Assembly: GCF_036248275.1 (NCBI RefSeq)
Contig: NZ_CP109181.1
Location: forward strand, 2,790,001-2,854,000
Length of the DNA stretch: 64,000 nt
Direction: 5' to 3'
Source: Streptomyces sp. NBC_01716
GTDB taxonomy: Bacteria > Actinomycetota > Actinomycetes > Streptomycetales > Streptomycetaceae
In this document: positions 51,199-58,760 of the stretch, in pieces
Layout of the letters: every line of letters begins with the position of its first letter
Position numbering within the stretch: the first letter of the stretch is position 1
Position numbers and translations under genes: made by a program
The notes under the pieces: generated by a model
Seen by the model: only the letters and a program-made list of their open reading frames with translations
The model's database searches: none
What the model was told of the DNA's origin: nothing

Positions 51199-51224
51199 CT
51201 TGATGAGTGCATAAACTCACCAAG
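51199..51224. promoter_or_regulatory. Candidate TetR-type operator upstream of the SMR gene
   Basis: CTTGATGAGT and ACTCACCAAG are inverted repeats (9 of 10 pairs) around a GCATAA centre, followed by another short palindrome CCAAGTCTTGG (51220-51230). It lies about 70 bp before the SMR start. The convergent TetR gene downstream of the transporter is the candidate ligand-responsive repressor. Confidence 0.5.
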
Positions 51225-51295
51225 TCTTGGCAAGGTCTAGGAAGGGTTTCCAAGGCGCGGGAACGACGCGGTCACCGATGCGGGAGGCACTAACG

Positions 51296-51622
51296 ATGGC
51301 GTGGCTGCTGGTCGTGGTCGCAGGGCTGCTGGAGACGGGCTTCGCCGTCTGTCTCAAGCTCTCCCACGGATTCACCCGGCTCTGGCCGACGATCGCCTTC
51401 GCGGTTTTCGCACTCGCCAGCTTCGGTCTGCTGACCCTCTCCCTCAAGAAGCTCGACGTAGGACCGGCGTACGCGGTGTGGACGGGCATCGGCGCCGCCG
51501 GTACGGCGATCTACGGGATGGTCTTCCTCGACGACCTGGTCTCCACGCTGAAGCTTGTCTCGATCTCACTGGTCATCATCGGCGTCATCGGCCTCCAGCT
51601 CTCGGGCTCGTCCCAGCACTGA
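51296..51622 (+). CDS. SMR-family multidrug/guanidinium exporter (SugE/Gdx-like)
   Basis: This 108-residue four-helix transporter has the conserved Glu13 (GLLETGFAVCLKLSHGF) and the SMR helix 3 motif AYAVWTGIGAAGTAIYG. The KLSHGFTRLWP segment resembles the SugE/Gdx branch, which exports guanidinium, more than EmrE. SMR proteins work as antiparallel homodimers, or as pairs. GGGAGG precedes the ATG. No guanidine riboswitch was recognised upstream. The last 38 bp overlap the end of the convergent TetR gene. Confidence 0.85.
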   Translation: MAWLLVVVAGLLETGFAVCLKLSHGFTRLWPTIAFAVFALASFGLLTLSLKKLDVGPAYAVWTGIGAAGTAIYGMVFLDDLVSTLKLVSISLVIIGVIGLQLSGSSQH

Positions 51623-52442
51623 CCCCCGCGACCGGGCCGGCGACGGCCGCGCGCACCAGCTGCCCGACGGGCTCGCCGTCGGGCGCGACGACATGTGCGA
51701 GGGCGAGCCGTACGGCCAGTTCGCAGCGGAAGGCCAGCTCCGCGGACTCGTCCTTCGTACGGAGGAGGGGCTCGGGGGCGCGGAGCGGGGCGGCGGTGGG
51801 CTGGTCGGGCCGCGCGCGCTCGGGTCTGCGGTGCTGGGGAGTACGCCCCCACTCGGCACGCGCCTGATCCGCCCGCGCCTGCTCGACGCGTGCCCGCTGC
51901 ACCCGACCCGCCTGCACCCGCAGGGGCTCGGTACGCGGCGGCCCACCCGCCTCCGTACGGCTCCGGCGATCCGGCCGCCCCGGGTCCAGGGCGGCGACGG
52001 CCCGGTTCCGTACCGCCGCGACCAGGTCCGCGGGCGCGGGCGCCCCGGCATCCGCGCGGCGCTGCGCGGGCGCGCCGCCCGGAGGGGCCGCGGGGCGTAC
52101 GGGACGGGGCGCCGGATGGCGGTCGGTCCAGCAGTCGGTGAGCAGGGCCCGCAGCAGAGGTCTGGAGCGCGCCTCGGCCACCGTCCACTCGGCGACCGAA
52201 ACCAGCCGGTCCACCGGGTCGGCGGGCTCGGTCAGCAGTCGCTCGACGCCGTGCAGATAGAGGTCGGCCTCCCGCCGTACCAGGGCACGGGCCAGACCGT
52301 CCTTGCTGCCGAACTCGTTGTAGAGGGTCTGCCGCGAGACCCCGGCGGCCGACGCGACGTCGACCATCCTGACGGCGGACCAGGACTGGTCCGTGAGCGC
52401 CGAAAGAGCGGCATTGAGTAGGGCTTCACGCGCTGTAGGCAT
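51585..52442 (-). CDS. TetR-family regulator with a long low-complexity insert
   Basis: This 285-residue protein has a TetR DNA-binding domain at its N-terminus (REALLNAALSALTDQSW, VRMVDVASAAGVSRQTLYNEFGSKDGLARALV). Its C-terminal domain contains about 90 residues (roughly 120-210) rich in Arg, Ala and Pro, such as RVQAGRVQRARVEQARADQA. Normal TetR proteins have about 200 residues, so this is an expansion, probably disordered. It converges with, and overlaps by 38 bp, the SMR gene that it likely controls. The start at 52442 (MPTAREALLN) was chosen; the frame is open for 10 codons more. Confidence 0.82.
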   Translation of the reverse strand: MPTAREALLNAALSALTDQSWSAVRMVDVASAAGVSRQTLYNEFGSKDGLARALVRREADLYLHGVERLLTEPADPVDRLVSVAEWTVAEARSRPLLRALLTDCWTDRHPAPRPVRPAAPPGGAPAQRRADAGAPAPADLVAAVRNRAVAALDPGRPDRRSRTEAGGPPRTEPLRVQAGRVQRARVEQARADQARAEWGRTPQHRRPERARPDQPTAAPLRAPEPLLRTKDESAELAFRCELAVRLALAHVVAPDGEPVGQLVRAAVAGPVAGVSAGTSPRAGGR

Positions 52443-52575
52443 AGGTGCCTCCCGGGCCGTTCGGCTCCGCACTCAGAGTTGACGCAGCCTCGCGCGCTGT
52501 CAAGAGGACCCGGAGCCGGTCCGGCCGCCCATGGGCCGTAGCCCGATCTTGGGCGCTGTCGATACTGTGACGACC

Positions 52576-53376
52576 ATGCCCGATTACCACGATGATCTGC
52601 GACTCGCCCATGTCCTCGCGGACGCCGCCGACGCCGCGACGATGGACCGGTTCAAGGCTCTCGACCTGAAGGTCGAGACCAAACCGGACATGACCCCGGT
52701 GAGTGAGGCCGACAAGTCGGCCGAGGAGCTGATCCGCGGCAATCTCCAGCGCGCCCGGCCGCGTGACGCCGTACTGGGCGAGGAGTACGGGATCGAGGGC
52801 ACCGGGCCGCGCCGCTGGGTGATCGACCCGATCGACGGCACCAAGAACTACGTACGCGGCGTGCCCGTCTGGGCGACGCTGATCTCCCTGATGGTGGCGG
52901 GCGAGGGCGGCTACGAGCCGGTGGTCGGTGTGGTGTCGGCGCCCGCGCTGGCGCGCCGCTGGTGGGCCGCGAAGGGCGGCGGCGCGTACTCGGGCCGCAG
53001 CCTCTCGTCGGCGACCCGGCTGCGGGTCTCGAAGGTCTCGCGGGTGGGGGACGCCTCGTTCGCCCACTCCTCACTGAAGGGCTGGGAGGAGCAGGGCCGC
53101 CTCGACGGGTTCCTGGATCTGACCCGGGCCTGCTGGCGTACGCGCGGGTACGGCGACTTCTGGCCGTACATGATGGTCGCCGAGGGTTCCGTGGACATGT
53201 GCGCGGAGCCGGAGCTCTCGCTGTGGGACATGGCGGCGCCGGCGATCATCGTGCAGGAGGCGGGCGGGCGGTTCACGGGCCTGGACGGGCGTTCCGGACC
53301 GCACAGCGGGAACGCGGCGGCGTCGAACGGGGTGCTGCACGAGGAACTGCTCGGCTATCTGAACCAGCGCTACTGA
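52576..53376 (+). CDS. hisN: Histidinol-phosphatase, inositol monophosphatase family
   Basis: This 266-residue Mg-dependent phosphatase has the family signature in WVIDPIDGTKNYVRG and SLWDMAAPAIIVQEAGG, and the glutamate in GEEYG. In Streptomyces the member at this position is HisN, the histidinol-phosphatase of histidine synthesis. There is little upstream space: the ATG lies 134 bp from the divergent TetR start. Substrate assignment is by position and similarity to known HisN. Confidence 0.88.
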   Translation: MPDYHDDLRLAHVLADAADAATMDRFKALDLKVETKPDMTPVSEADKSAEELIRGNLQRARPRDAVLGEEYGIEGTGPRRWVIDPIDGTKNYVRGVPVWATLISLMVAGEGGYEPVVGVVSAPALARRWWAAKGGGAYSGRSLSSATRLRVSKVSRVGDASFAHSSLKGWEEQGRLDGFLDLTRACWRTRGYGDFWPYMMVAEGSVDMCAEPELSLWDMAAPAIIVQEAGGRFTGLDGRSGPHSGNAAASNGVLHEELLGYLNQRY

Positions 53377-53648
53377 CGACGGCGCTGCTGACAGGTACCC
53401 CTCACCCGGGCGTCGCCGAGGGCGTCCGGGAAATTAATCCACGGGGCGATGGGCCATTCGGGGGACCTGGAGCCCCTGGGGCGCCCGGGGCGTACGGCTC
53501 TGATCGTCGCGCGCCGGGTAGACAGCTTCGCCCGCCCCCTTGTTGACGGACCGTGCCGGTGTCACTCTGAAAGTCCCCCCACTTGTGCGCTTGTGAATCC
53601 GTTCTCCAGCAGAGGGGCCGGTTCACCACCTAGGAGGTGGCTCCGTCC

Positions 53649-54050
53649 ATGCTCGTCCGTGACGCCATGAGCACGGTGGTTCTTACCATCGGGCCCACCC
53701 ATACACTCCGCCAGTCCGCGCAGCTGATGGCGGCACGCCGGGTCGGCGCCGCAGTGGTGCTGGACACCGAAACCAGCGGGCTCGGGATCATCACCGAGCG
53801 TGACATCCTGATCTCGATCGGCGCCGGGCAGAATCCCGAGGTCGAACTCGCCGGCACACACACGACCACGGAGGTCGTGTACGCCTCTCCGGTCTGGACC
53901 CTGGAGGAGGCGGCCGAGGCGATGACCCACGGCGGCTTCCGTCATCTGATCGTCTGCGACGACAGGGAACCGGTCGGCATCGTGTCCGTACGCGACATCA
54001 TCCGCTGCTGGGCACCGGCCAGGCGCCGCCCTACGGCGCTGACGGGCTGA
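53649..54050 (+). CDS. Two-CBS-domain protein
   Basis: This 133-residue protein consists of two CBS domains: LVRDAMSTVVLTIGPTHTLRQ to TERDIL, and TEVVYASPVWTLEEAAEAM to VSVRDIIRCW. CBS pairs bind adenosine nucleotides and control enzymes or channels. The ATG at 53649 is used; an upstream GTG overlaps the AGGAGG motif and is unlikely. It is a single gene with a strong terminator downstream. The preceding 272 bp (53377-53648) holds no other gene. Confidence 0.88.
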   Translation: MLVRDAMSTVVLTIGPTHTLRQSAQLMAARRVGAAVVLDTETSGLGIITERDILISIGAGQNPEVELAGTHTTTEVVYASPVWTLEEAAEAMTHGGFRHLIVCDDREPVGIVSVRDIIRCWAPARRRPTALTG

Positions 54051-54074
54051 GCCGGAGAGGGATCCTGGAGCAAC

Positions 54075-54112
54075 GGTGGAGGCCGGGTCCGTCCCGGAAC
54101 CCGGCCTCCACC
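54075..54112. terminator. Bidirectional terminator between the CBS gene and katA
   Basis: GGTGGAGGCCGGGT and its exact complement form a 14-bp stem with a 10-nt loop between the two convergent genes. Confidence 0.88.
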
Positions 54113-54131
54113 CCTTCATCGGCGAGGGCCG

Positions 54132-55583
54132 TCAGCCGCGCAGGGCCTGGACCGCGGTGTCGAGCCGCTTGCCGAAGTCTCCGTCCGCCTGACGGAAGTT
54201 GTTGATCGCGCGCTCGGCGATGTCGTCGCGCGACACCTTCGAGATGAACCCGGCGAGGTTGTCGATCAGCCGCGCCTTCTCGTCCTCCGACATCAGCCGG
54301 TAGAGGTTCCCGGCCTGCGCGAAGTCGTTGTCCTCGGCGTGGCTGGGGGCCTCGGTGTTGCCGGTGGCACCGGTGACCTGGGTGGGCTGCCAGAGCGGCC
54401 GGTCCGTCTGGAAGGGGCCGCCGAAGCTGTTCGGCTCGTAGTTCTTGGCGCCCTTGTGCCGGCCGTCGTACAGGAAGCCGTCACGGCTGTTCGTACGCGC
54501 CTCGGTGGCGTGCGGACGGTTCACCGGCAGGTGGTCGGCGTTGATGCCGACGCGGTAGCGGTGGGCGTCGCCGTACGCGAAGAGACGGCCCTGGAGCATC
54601 TTGTCGGGCGAGGGCCCGATACCGGGCACGAAGTGCGCCGGGCTGAAGATCGACTGCTCGACCTCCGCGAAGATGTTCTCCGGGTTGCGGTTGAGCTCCA
54701 GCTTGCCGATCTCGACCGGCGGGTAGTCCTCGTGCGGCCAGACCTTGGTCAGGTCGAAGGGGTTGAAGCGGTAGTTGGCCGCCTCCGCCGCCGGCATGAC
54801 CTGGATCTGCACGGTCCAGGACGGGAACTCACCGCGCTCGATGGACTCGCGCAGATCGCGCTGATGGCTGTCCGGGTCCGTGCCGGCCAGCACGTTCGCC
54901 TCGTCGGCGGTGAGGTTCTTGATGCCCTGGTCGGTCTTGAAGTGGTACTTGACCCAGAAGACCTCGCCGGCCTCGTTGTTCCACTGGTACGTGTGCGAGC
55001 CGTACCCGTTCATGTGGCGCAGCGTGGCGGGGATGCCGCGGTCGCCGAACAGCCAGGTCACCTGGTGCGTCGACTCGGGGCTCAGACCCCAGAAGTCCCA
55101 TACGTTGTCAGCCTCCTGGCTGCCCGTGTACGGGTCGCGCTTCTGGGTGTGGATGAAGTCGGGGAACTTGATGGCGTCCTTGATGAAGAACACCGGGGTG
55201 TTGTTGCCGACGAGGTCGTAATTGCCCTCCTCGGTATAGAACTTGAGGGCGAAGCCGCGCGGGTCGCGTACGGCGTCGGCCGAGCCGAGGTTGCCGGCGA
55301 CGGTGGAGAAGCGCAGGAACGTCTCGGTCTGCTTGCCGACCTCGGAGAGGAACTTCGCGCGCGTCCACCGCGAGACGTCGCGGGTGAGCGTGAACGTGCC
55401 GTACGCGCCGGCGCCGCGCGCGTGGACGATCCGCTCCGGGATGCGCTCGCGGTTGAAGTGGGCGAGCTTCTCCAGAAGAGCCTGGTCCTGGACCAGAACG
55501 GGACCGCCGGAGCCCGCCGTCTCGCTGTTCTGGTTGTCGGCCACCGGCGCGCCGGCCTCCGTGGTGAGCGGTCCCTGCGTCAC
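54132..55583 (-). CDS. katA: Monofunctional haem catalase
   Basis: This 483-residue clade 3-type small-subunit catalase decomposes H2O2. The active-site histidine is in [12 protein letters not shown], the Asn in [16 protein letters not shown], and the proximal haem tyrosine in [14 protein letters not shown]; the distal phenylalanines are also conserved. GTG start with AGGAGG 5 nt upstream; the longer open frame upstream includes the promoter and is not coding. It is divergent from a Fur-family gene, as is catA from its repressor CatR in S. coelicolor. A -35/-10 promoter is visible in the gap. Expression is expected to be induced by peroxide. Confidence 0.95.
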   Translation of the reverse strand: MTQGPLTTEAGAPVADNQNSETAGSGGPVLVQDQALLEKLAHFNRERIPERIVHARGAGAYGTFTLTRDVSRWTRAKFLSEVGKQTETFLRFSTVAGNLGSADAVRDPRGFALKFYTEEGNYDLVGNNTPVFFIKDAIKFPDFIHTQKRDPYTGSQEADNVWDFWGLSPESTHQVTWLFGDRGIPATLRHMNGYGSHTYQWNNEAGEVFWVKYHFKTDQGIKNLTADEANVLAGTDPDSHQRDLRESIERGEFPSWTVQIQVMPAAEAANYRFNPFDLTKVWPHEDYPPVEIGKLELNRNPENIFAEVEQSIFSPAHFVPGIGPSPDKMLQGRLFAYGDAHRYRVGINADHLPVNRPHATEARTNSRDGFLYDGRHKGAKNYEPNSFGGPFQTDRPLWQPTQVTGATGNTEAPSHAEDNDFAQAGNLYRLMSEDEKARLIDNLAGFISKVSRDDIAERAINNFRQADGDFGKRLDTAVQALRG

Positions 55584-55638
55584 GTGCGCCTCCTGCGTCG
55601 TACGAGCCGAACCTGTCGCTCGGCGATTGCCAGTAGCG

Positions 55639-55666
55639 ATCCTACGATGGACATTGTCTAAGTCAA
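55639..55666 (-). promoter_or_regulatory. katA promoter with overlapping palindrome
   Basis: On the minus strand TTGACT (55666-55661) is followed after 16 nt by TAGGAT (55644-55639), matching the vegetative consensus. The spacer contains the palindrome GACAATGTC, a plausible binding site for the divergent Fur/PerR-type regulator. Confidence 0.7.
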
Positions 55667-55727
55667 GTAGGAGTCCAACTTCACACTCGTTCAGGATCTG
55701 GGCGCCGTCACTGTTAAGCTGATCCTC

Positions 55728-56144
55728 ATGAGTGACCTGTTGGAACGACTTCGCGAACGCGGCTGGCGGATGACCGCCCAGCGACGCGTGGTGGCCGAAG
55801 TCCTCGACGGGGACCACGTGCACCTCACGGCGGACGAGGTGCACGCACGCGCCGTCGCCAGGCTCCCCGAGATCTCCAGGGCCACCGTGTACAACACGCT
55901 GGGCGAGATGGTGACGCTCGGCGAGGTCCTGGAGGTATCAACGGACCGCCGCGCGAAAAGATACGACCCGAACGCCCACCGGCCGCATCACCACCTGGTC
56001 TGCGCGCACTGCGGCACGATCCGCGACGTGCACCCGGCGGGCGATCTGCTGGCCGACCTGCCGGCGACCGAGCGCTTCGGTTTCGCGATCTCGGACGTGG
56101 AAGTGACATACCGGGGCACCTGCCCCAACTGCGCCCAAGCCTGA
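55728..56144 (+). CDS. catR: Fur-family peroxide-responsive regulator (CatR/PerR-like)
   Basis: This 138-residue protein has an N-terminal winged helix ([37 protein letters not shown]) and a C-terminal dimer/metal domain ([30 protein letters not shown]). The two CxxC pairs form the structural zinc site; histidines provide the regulatory metal site. CatR in S. coelicolor represses its divergent catalase gene and itself until oxidised. TTAAGCT lies just before the ATG, and no ribosome binding site is seen, so the mRNA may be leaderless. Confidence 0.9.
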   Translation: MSDLLERLRERGWRMTAQRRVVAEVLDGDHVHLTADEVHARAVARLPEISRATVYNTLGEMVTLGEVLEVSTDRRAKRYDPNAHRPHHHLVCAHCGTIRDVHPAGDLLADLPATERFGFAISDVEVTYRGTCPNCAQA

Positions 56145-56195
56145 GCCCTCCGGCGAGCGGCCCCGCCCCCGGGTCCCGGTGAACAGCGAACATGA

Positions 56196-56230
56196 CGAAG
56201 GCCCGGATCCTGATCGGATCCGGGCCTTCG
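56196..56230 (-). terminator. Terminator of tRNA-fMet copy 1
   Basis: CGAAGGCCCGGATCC and its exact complement form a 15-bp stem with a TGATC loop, just downstream of the tRNA on the minus strand. The same hairpin follows copy 2. Confidence 0.9.
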
Positions 56231-56240
56231 TTCTACTGAG

Positions 56241-56314
56241 TAGCGGGGACAGGATTTGAACCTGCGACCTCTGGGTTATGAGCCCAGCGAGCTACCGAGC
56301 TGCTCCACCCCGCG
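56241..56314 (-). tRNA. Initiator tRNA-fMet (CAU), copy 1
   Basis: The minus-strand sequence folds into a standard cloverleaf with anticodon CAU. The anticodon stem has three consecutive G-C pairs (CTGGG...CCCAG) and the acceptor end has an unpaired position 1-72 (C-U), which are the hallmarks of the initiator tRNA. CCA is not encoded. It is 74 nt and identical to copy 2 at 58645-58718, including the terminator. Confidence 0.95.
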
Positions 56315-56423
56315 TCGGTGAACTCGACATTACGTCACCCCGTCGACCAGCGCAAATCCCTGTTTCGGCGCCGGACCGCCGGTGGGCCGGCCGAGCCGTG
56401 GTCGCCCCTGCCGCGACCACCGT

Positions 56424-58406
56424 TCACGCCGTCAGCTCCTGGTGCAGCGCCTCGCGCAGCCGCGCCGCCCGCTCGGTGACCTCGGACGGTCCCAGCTCCA
56501 CCGCGCGGGCGCACCAGTGCTGTCCCTCGGCCAGCTCCCCACGCCGGGCCGCGAGCAGCGCGAGCCGCAGCGCCGCGCGTCCGTGCCCGGCCTGCGCGGC
56601 GCGCGACCACCAGAGCGCCGCCTCCCGCTCACTGCCCTCGCGGGCCAGCAGCAGCCCCAGGTTGAAGGCGCCGTTACGGCTGCCCGCCTCGGCCGCCTCC
56701 CGGTACCAGCGCGCCGCGTCCGTCATGTCGCCGCGGCCCGCGGCGAGCATCCCGACCCGCACCTGGGCGCGCCGGTGACCGTGCTCGGCCGCGCGCTCGT
56801 ACCACTGCTCGCACTCGGTCTTCTCCGGCTGCGCCTCGCCGAGCGCCGGCGCGCGCGGCGGCGGCTGCCGTGCGTCCAGCAGAGTCGCCAGCCGGAAGGC
56901 CGCCTCCGTGCTGCCGCCACCCGCTGCGCACCGCAGATGCCGCTCCGCCGCCTGCTCGTCACCGTCCCTGAGGGACGCGATGCCCACCTGGAGGGCCGCT
57001 TCCGTGTGCCCGGCAGCCGCGGCCCGCTCGTACCAGACGAGGGCCGCACGGTCGTCGTCACGGCCCGCGTACAGGATGCCCAGGTTGAACGCGGCGTCGA
57101 CGCTGCCCGCCTCGGCGGCCTTGGAGAACCACGGCTCGGCGCCCGTCGGGTCCCCGGCCTGGAGGAGCAGTACGGCGAGGGCGTTGGCCGCCTCGCGGTG
57201 GCCCGCGTACGCGGCGCGCCGGTACCACTGCTCGGCCTGTGCCGTACGGTCCTGGGCGGTGCAGAGCAGCCCGAGGTTGTAGGCGCCGTTGACGTCGCCG
57301 GCATCCATCGCGGCCCGGTACCAGCGCTCGGCGGTCTGCTGCTCGCCGCGCGCGGCGTGGAGCGCGCCGAGCGCGTTGGCGGCGTTGCCGTCGCCCTCCT
57401 GCGCCGCGCGCAGCCACCAGACGGCGGCGCTCTCCTCGTCACCGGCGTCGCGCAGCAGGAAGCCGAGGGCGCAGGCGGCCCGCGCCTCGCCGTCCTGGGC
57501 TGCCGTCAGATACCAGCGCCCGGCCTCCTTCAGCTCGCCGCGGCCCTCCAGGATCGCCCCGAGGTGCAGCGCGGCACGGCGGTGCCCGCGCGTGGCCGCC
57601 TGCCGGTACCACTGGGCGGCCTCGGTAAGGAGGGACTGCCCGGCGTCGGTGTCCTGGGCGCCGGGGCTCGTGCCGGGACCGGTGCCGACGGCGGCTTTGC
57701 GCACACCGGAGTCCGCGCGGTCGCCCGTACGGTCCCGCTCGCCCCTGCCGGCGATGACCGCGCGGACGCTGTTGCCGGTACGGGCGGCCTGACGCGCCTG
57801 CCGCTCCAGCGCACGCGCGAGGCGGTACGAGGCTTCCCGGTGCCCTTGCTCGGCCGCGGCCCGCAGCCACCGCTCCGAACCGACGTCGCTGCGGTGCTCC
57901 AGCAGGTCGGCGAGCGCGTAGGCGCCCAGCGCGTGCCCCTGCTCGGCGGACTGACGCAGCCAGTACTCGGCGGCGGGCTCGTCACCCTGCTCGCGGTAGT
58001 GCCTGCCGAGCGCGTGCGCAGCGGCGGCCGAACCGGCGACGGCGGCGACCCGCCACCAGCCCGACGCCTCTTCGGTGTAACCGCGCTGGTGGAGGAGGAC
58101 ACCCAGGTTGTTGGCGGCGGCACGGTCGCCCTCGGCGGTCGCGGCGCGCAGGTAGTTCTCGGCCGTGTCGAGGTCACCGCGGCGCAGCAGCAGCGCGCCG
58201 AGCACGCTCATCGACGCGACGTCGCCGCCTTCGGCGGCACGTCGGTGGCGCGCCTCCGTCTCGGCGTCGGCGCTCTCCGTGGGGCCGCCGGCCGGTGTGA
58301 CACCGGCCGCGCCCGCGGAATTATCGGTCTCGGCGGAACTTTCTACCTGTCGCTGTACAAACCGCCCTGTCTCCAACAGAGTTGCCCTGTCCCCCATAAA
58401 ATCCAT
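56424..58406 (-). CDS. Sel1-type tetratricopeptide repeat protein
   Basis: This 660-residue protein consists almost wholly of about 14 Sel1-like repeats of 33-36 residues, with the pattern WYRRAAYAGHREAANALAVLL recurring from about residue 55 to the end. A linker of about 60 residues rich in Gly/Thr/Asp (about 215-260) interrupts the array. No signal peptide. Sel1 repeats mediate protein assembly and regulation; the partner is unknown. AGGTGG precedes the ATG. The gene lies between two identical tRNA-fMet/terminator cassettes on the same strand. Confidence 0.9.
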   Translation of the reverse strand: MDFMGDRATLLETGRFVQRQVESSAETDNSAGAAGVTPAGGPTESADAETEARHRRAAEGGDVASMSVLGALLLRRGDLDTAENYLRAATAEGDRAAANNLGVLLHQRGYTEEASGWWRVAAVAGSAAAAHALGRHYREQGDEPAAEYWLRQSAEQGHALGAYALADLLEHRSDVGSERWLRAAAEQGHREASYRLARALERQARQAARTGNSVRAVIAGRGERDRTGDRADSGVRKAAVGTGPGTSPGAQDTDAGQSLLTEAAQWYRQAATRGHRRAALHLGAILEGRGELKEAGRWYLTAAQDGEARAACALGFLLRDAGDEESAAVWWLRAAQEGDGNAANALGALHAARGEQQTAERWYRAAMDAGDVNGAYNLGLLCTAQDRTAQAEQWYRRAAYAGHREAANALAVLLLQAGDPTGAEPWFSKAAEAGSVDAAFNLGILYAGRDDDRAALVWYERAAAAGHTEAALQVGIASLRDGDEQAAERHLRCAAGGGSTEAAFRLATLLDARQPPPRAPALGEAQPEKTECEQWYERAAEHGHRRAQVRVGMLAAGRGDMTDAARWYREAAEAGSRNGAFNLGLLLAREGSEREAALWWSRAAQAGHGRAALRLALLAARRGELAEGQHWCARAVELGPSEVTERAARLREALHQELTA

Positions 58407-58599
58407 CGTTGCACCACCTGTTACCCGCGTACACCTGGTATATCGCGGCCACCAAGGTCACTTCAGCGTTTTGTCGACATGCCCACAGAGAGACAACTCA
58501 AACACCTCTGCGGCCAACTCCCCGTCACCGCCACGCACTTCACCGGACAGGCTGTCACGGACCGGCCACTAACAGATACGACGGCACCACAACACAGAG

Positions 58600-58634
58600 C
58601 GAAGGCCCGGATCCTGATCGGATCCGGGCCTTCG
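58600..58634 (-). terminator. Terminator of tRNA-fMet copy 2
   Basis: Identical 15-bp stem and TGATC loop to the copy at 56196-56230, directly downstream of the second tRNA. Confidence 0.9.
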
Positions 58635-58644
58635 TCCTACTGAG

Positions 58645-58718
58645 TAGCGGGGACAGGATTTGAACCTGCGACCTCTGGGTTATGAGCCCAGCGAGCTACC
58701 GAGCTGCTCCACCCCGCG
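58645..58718 (-). tRNA. Initiator tRNA-fMet (CAU), copy 2
   Basis: Identical by eye to copy 1, with CAU anticodon, three G-C anticodon-stem pairs and the unpaired 1-72 position. TACGGT upstream (on the minus strand) may be its -10 element. The two tRNAs plus terminators form direct repeats of about 120 bp, 2.4 kb apart. Confidence 0.95.
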
Positions 58719-58760
58719 TCGTTGTGTCCCAACCGTACCACGACGCGGGGTAGTTACTGA

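Noticed and set aside
51162..51295. Guanidine riboswitch before the SugE-like gene
   Set aside because: None of the conserved guanidine-I, -II or -III core motifs could be aligned; an inverted-repeat operator explains the palindromes better.
56382..58643. 753-residue + strand ORF over the Sel1 gene
   Set aside because: It is the GC-biased complement of the Sel1-repeat gene and also runs through both tRNA cassettes.
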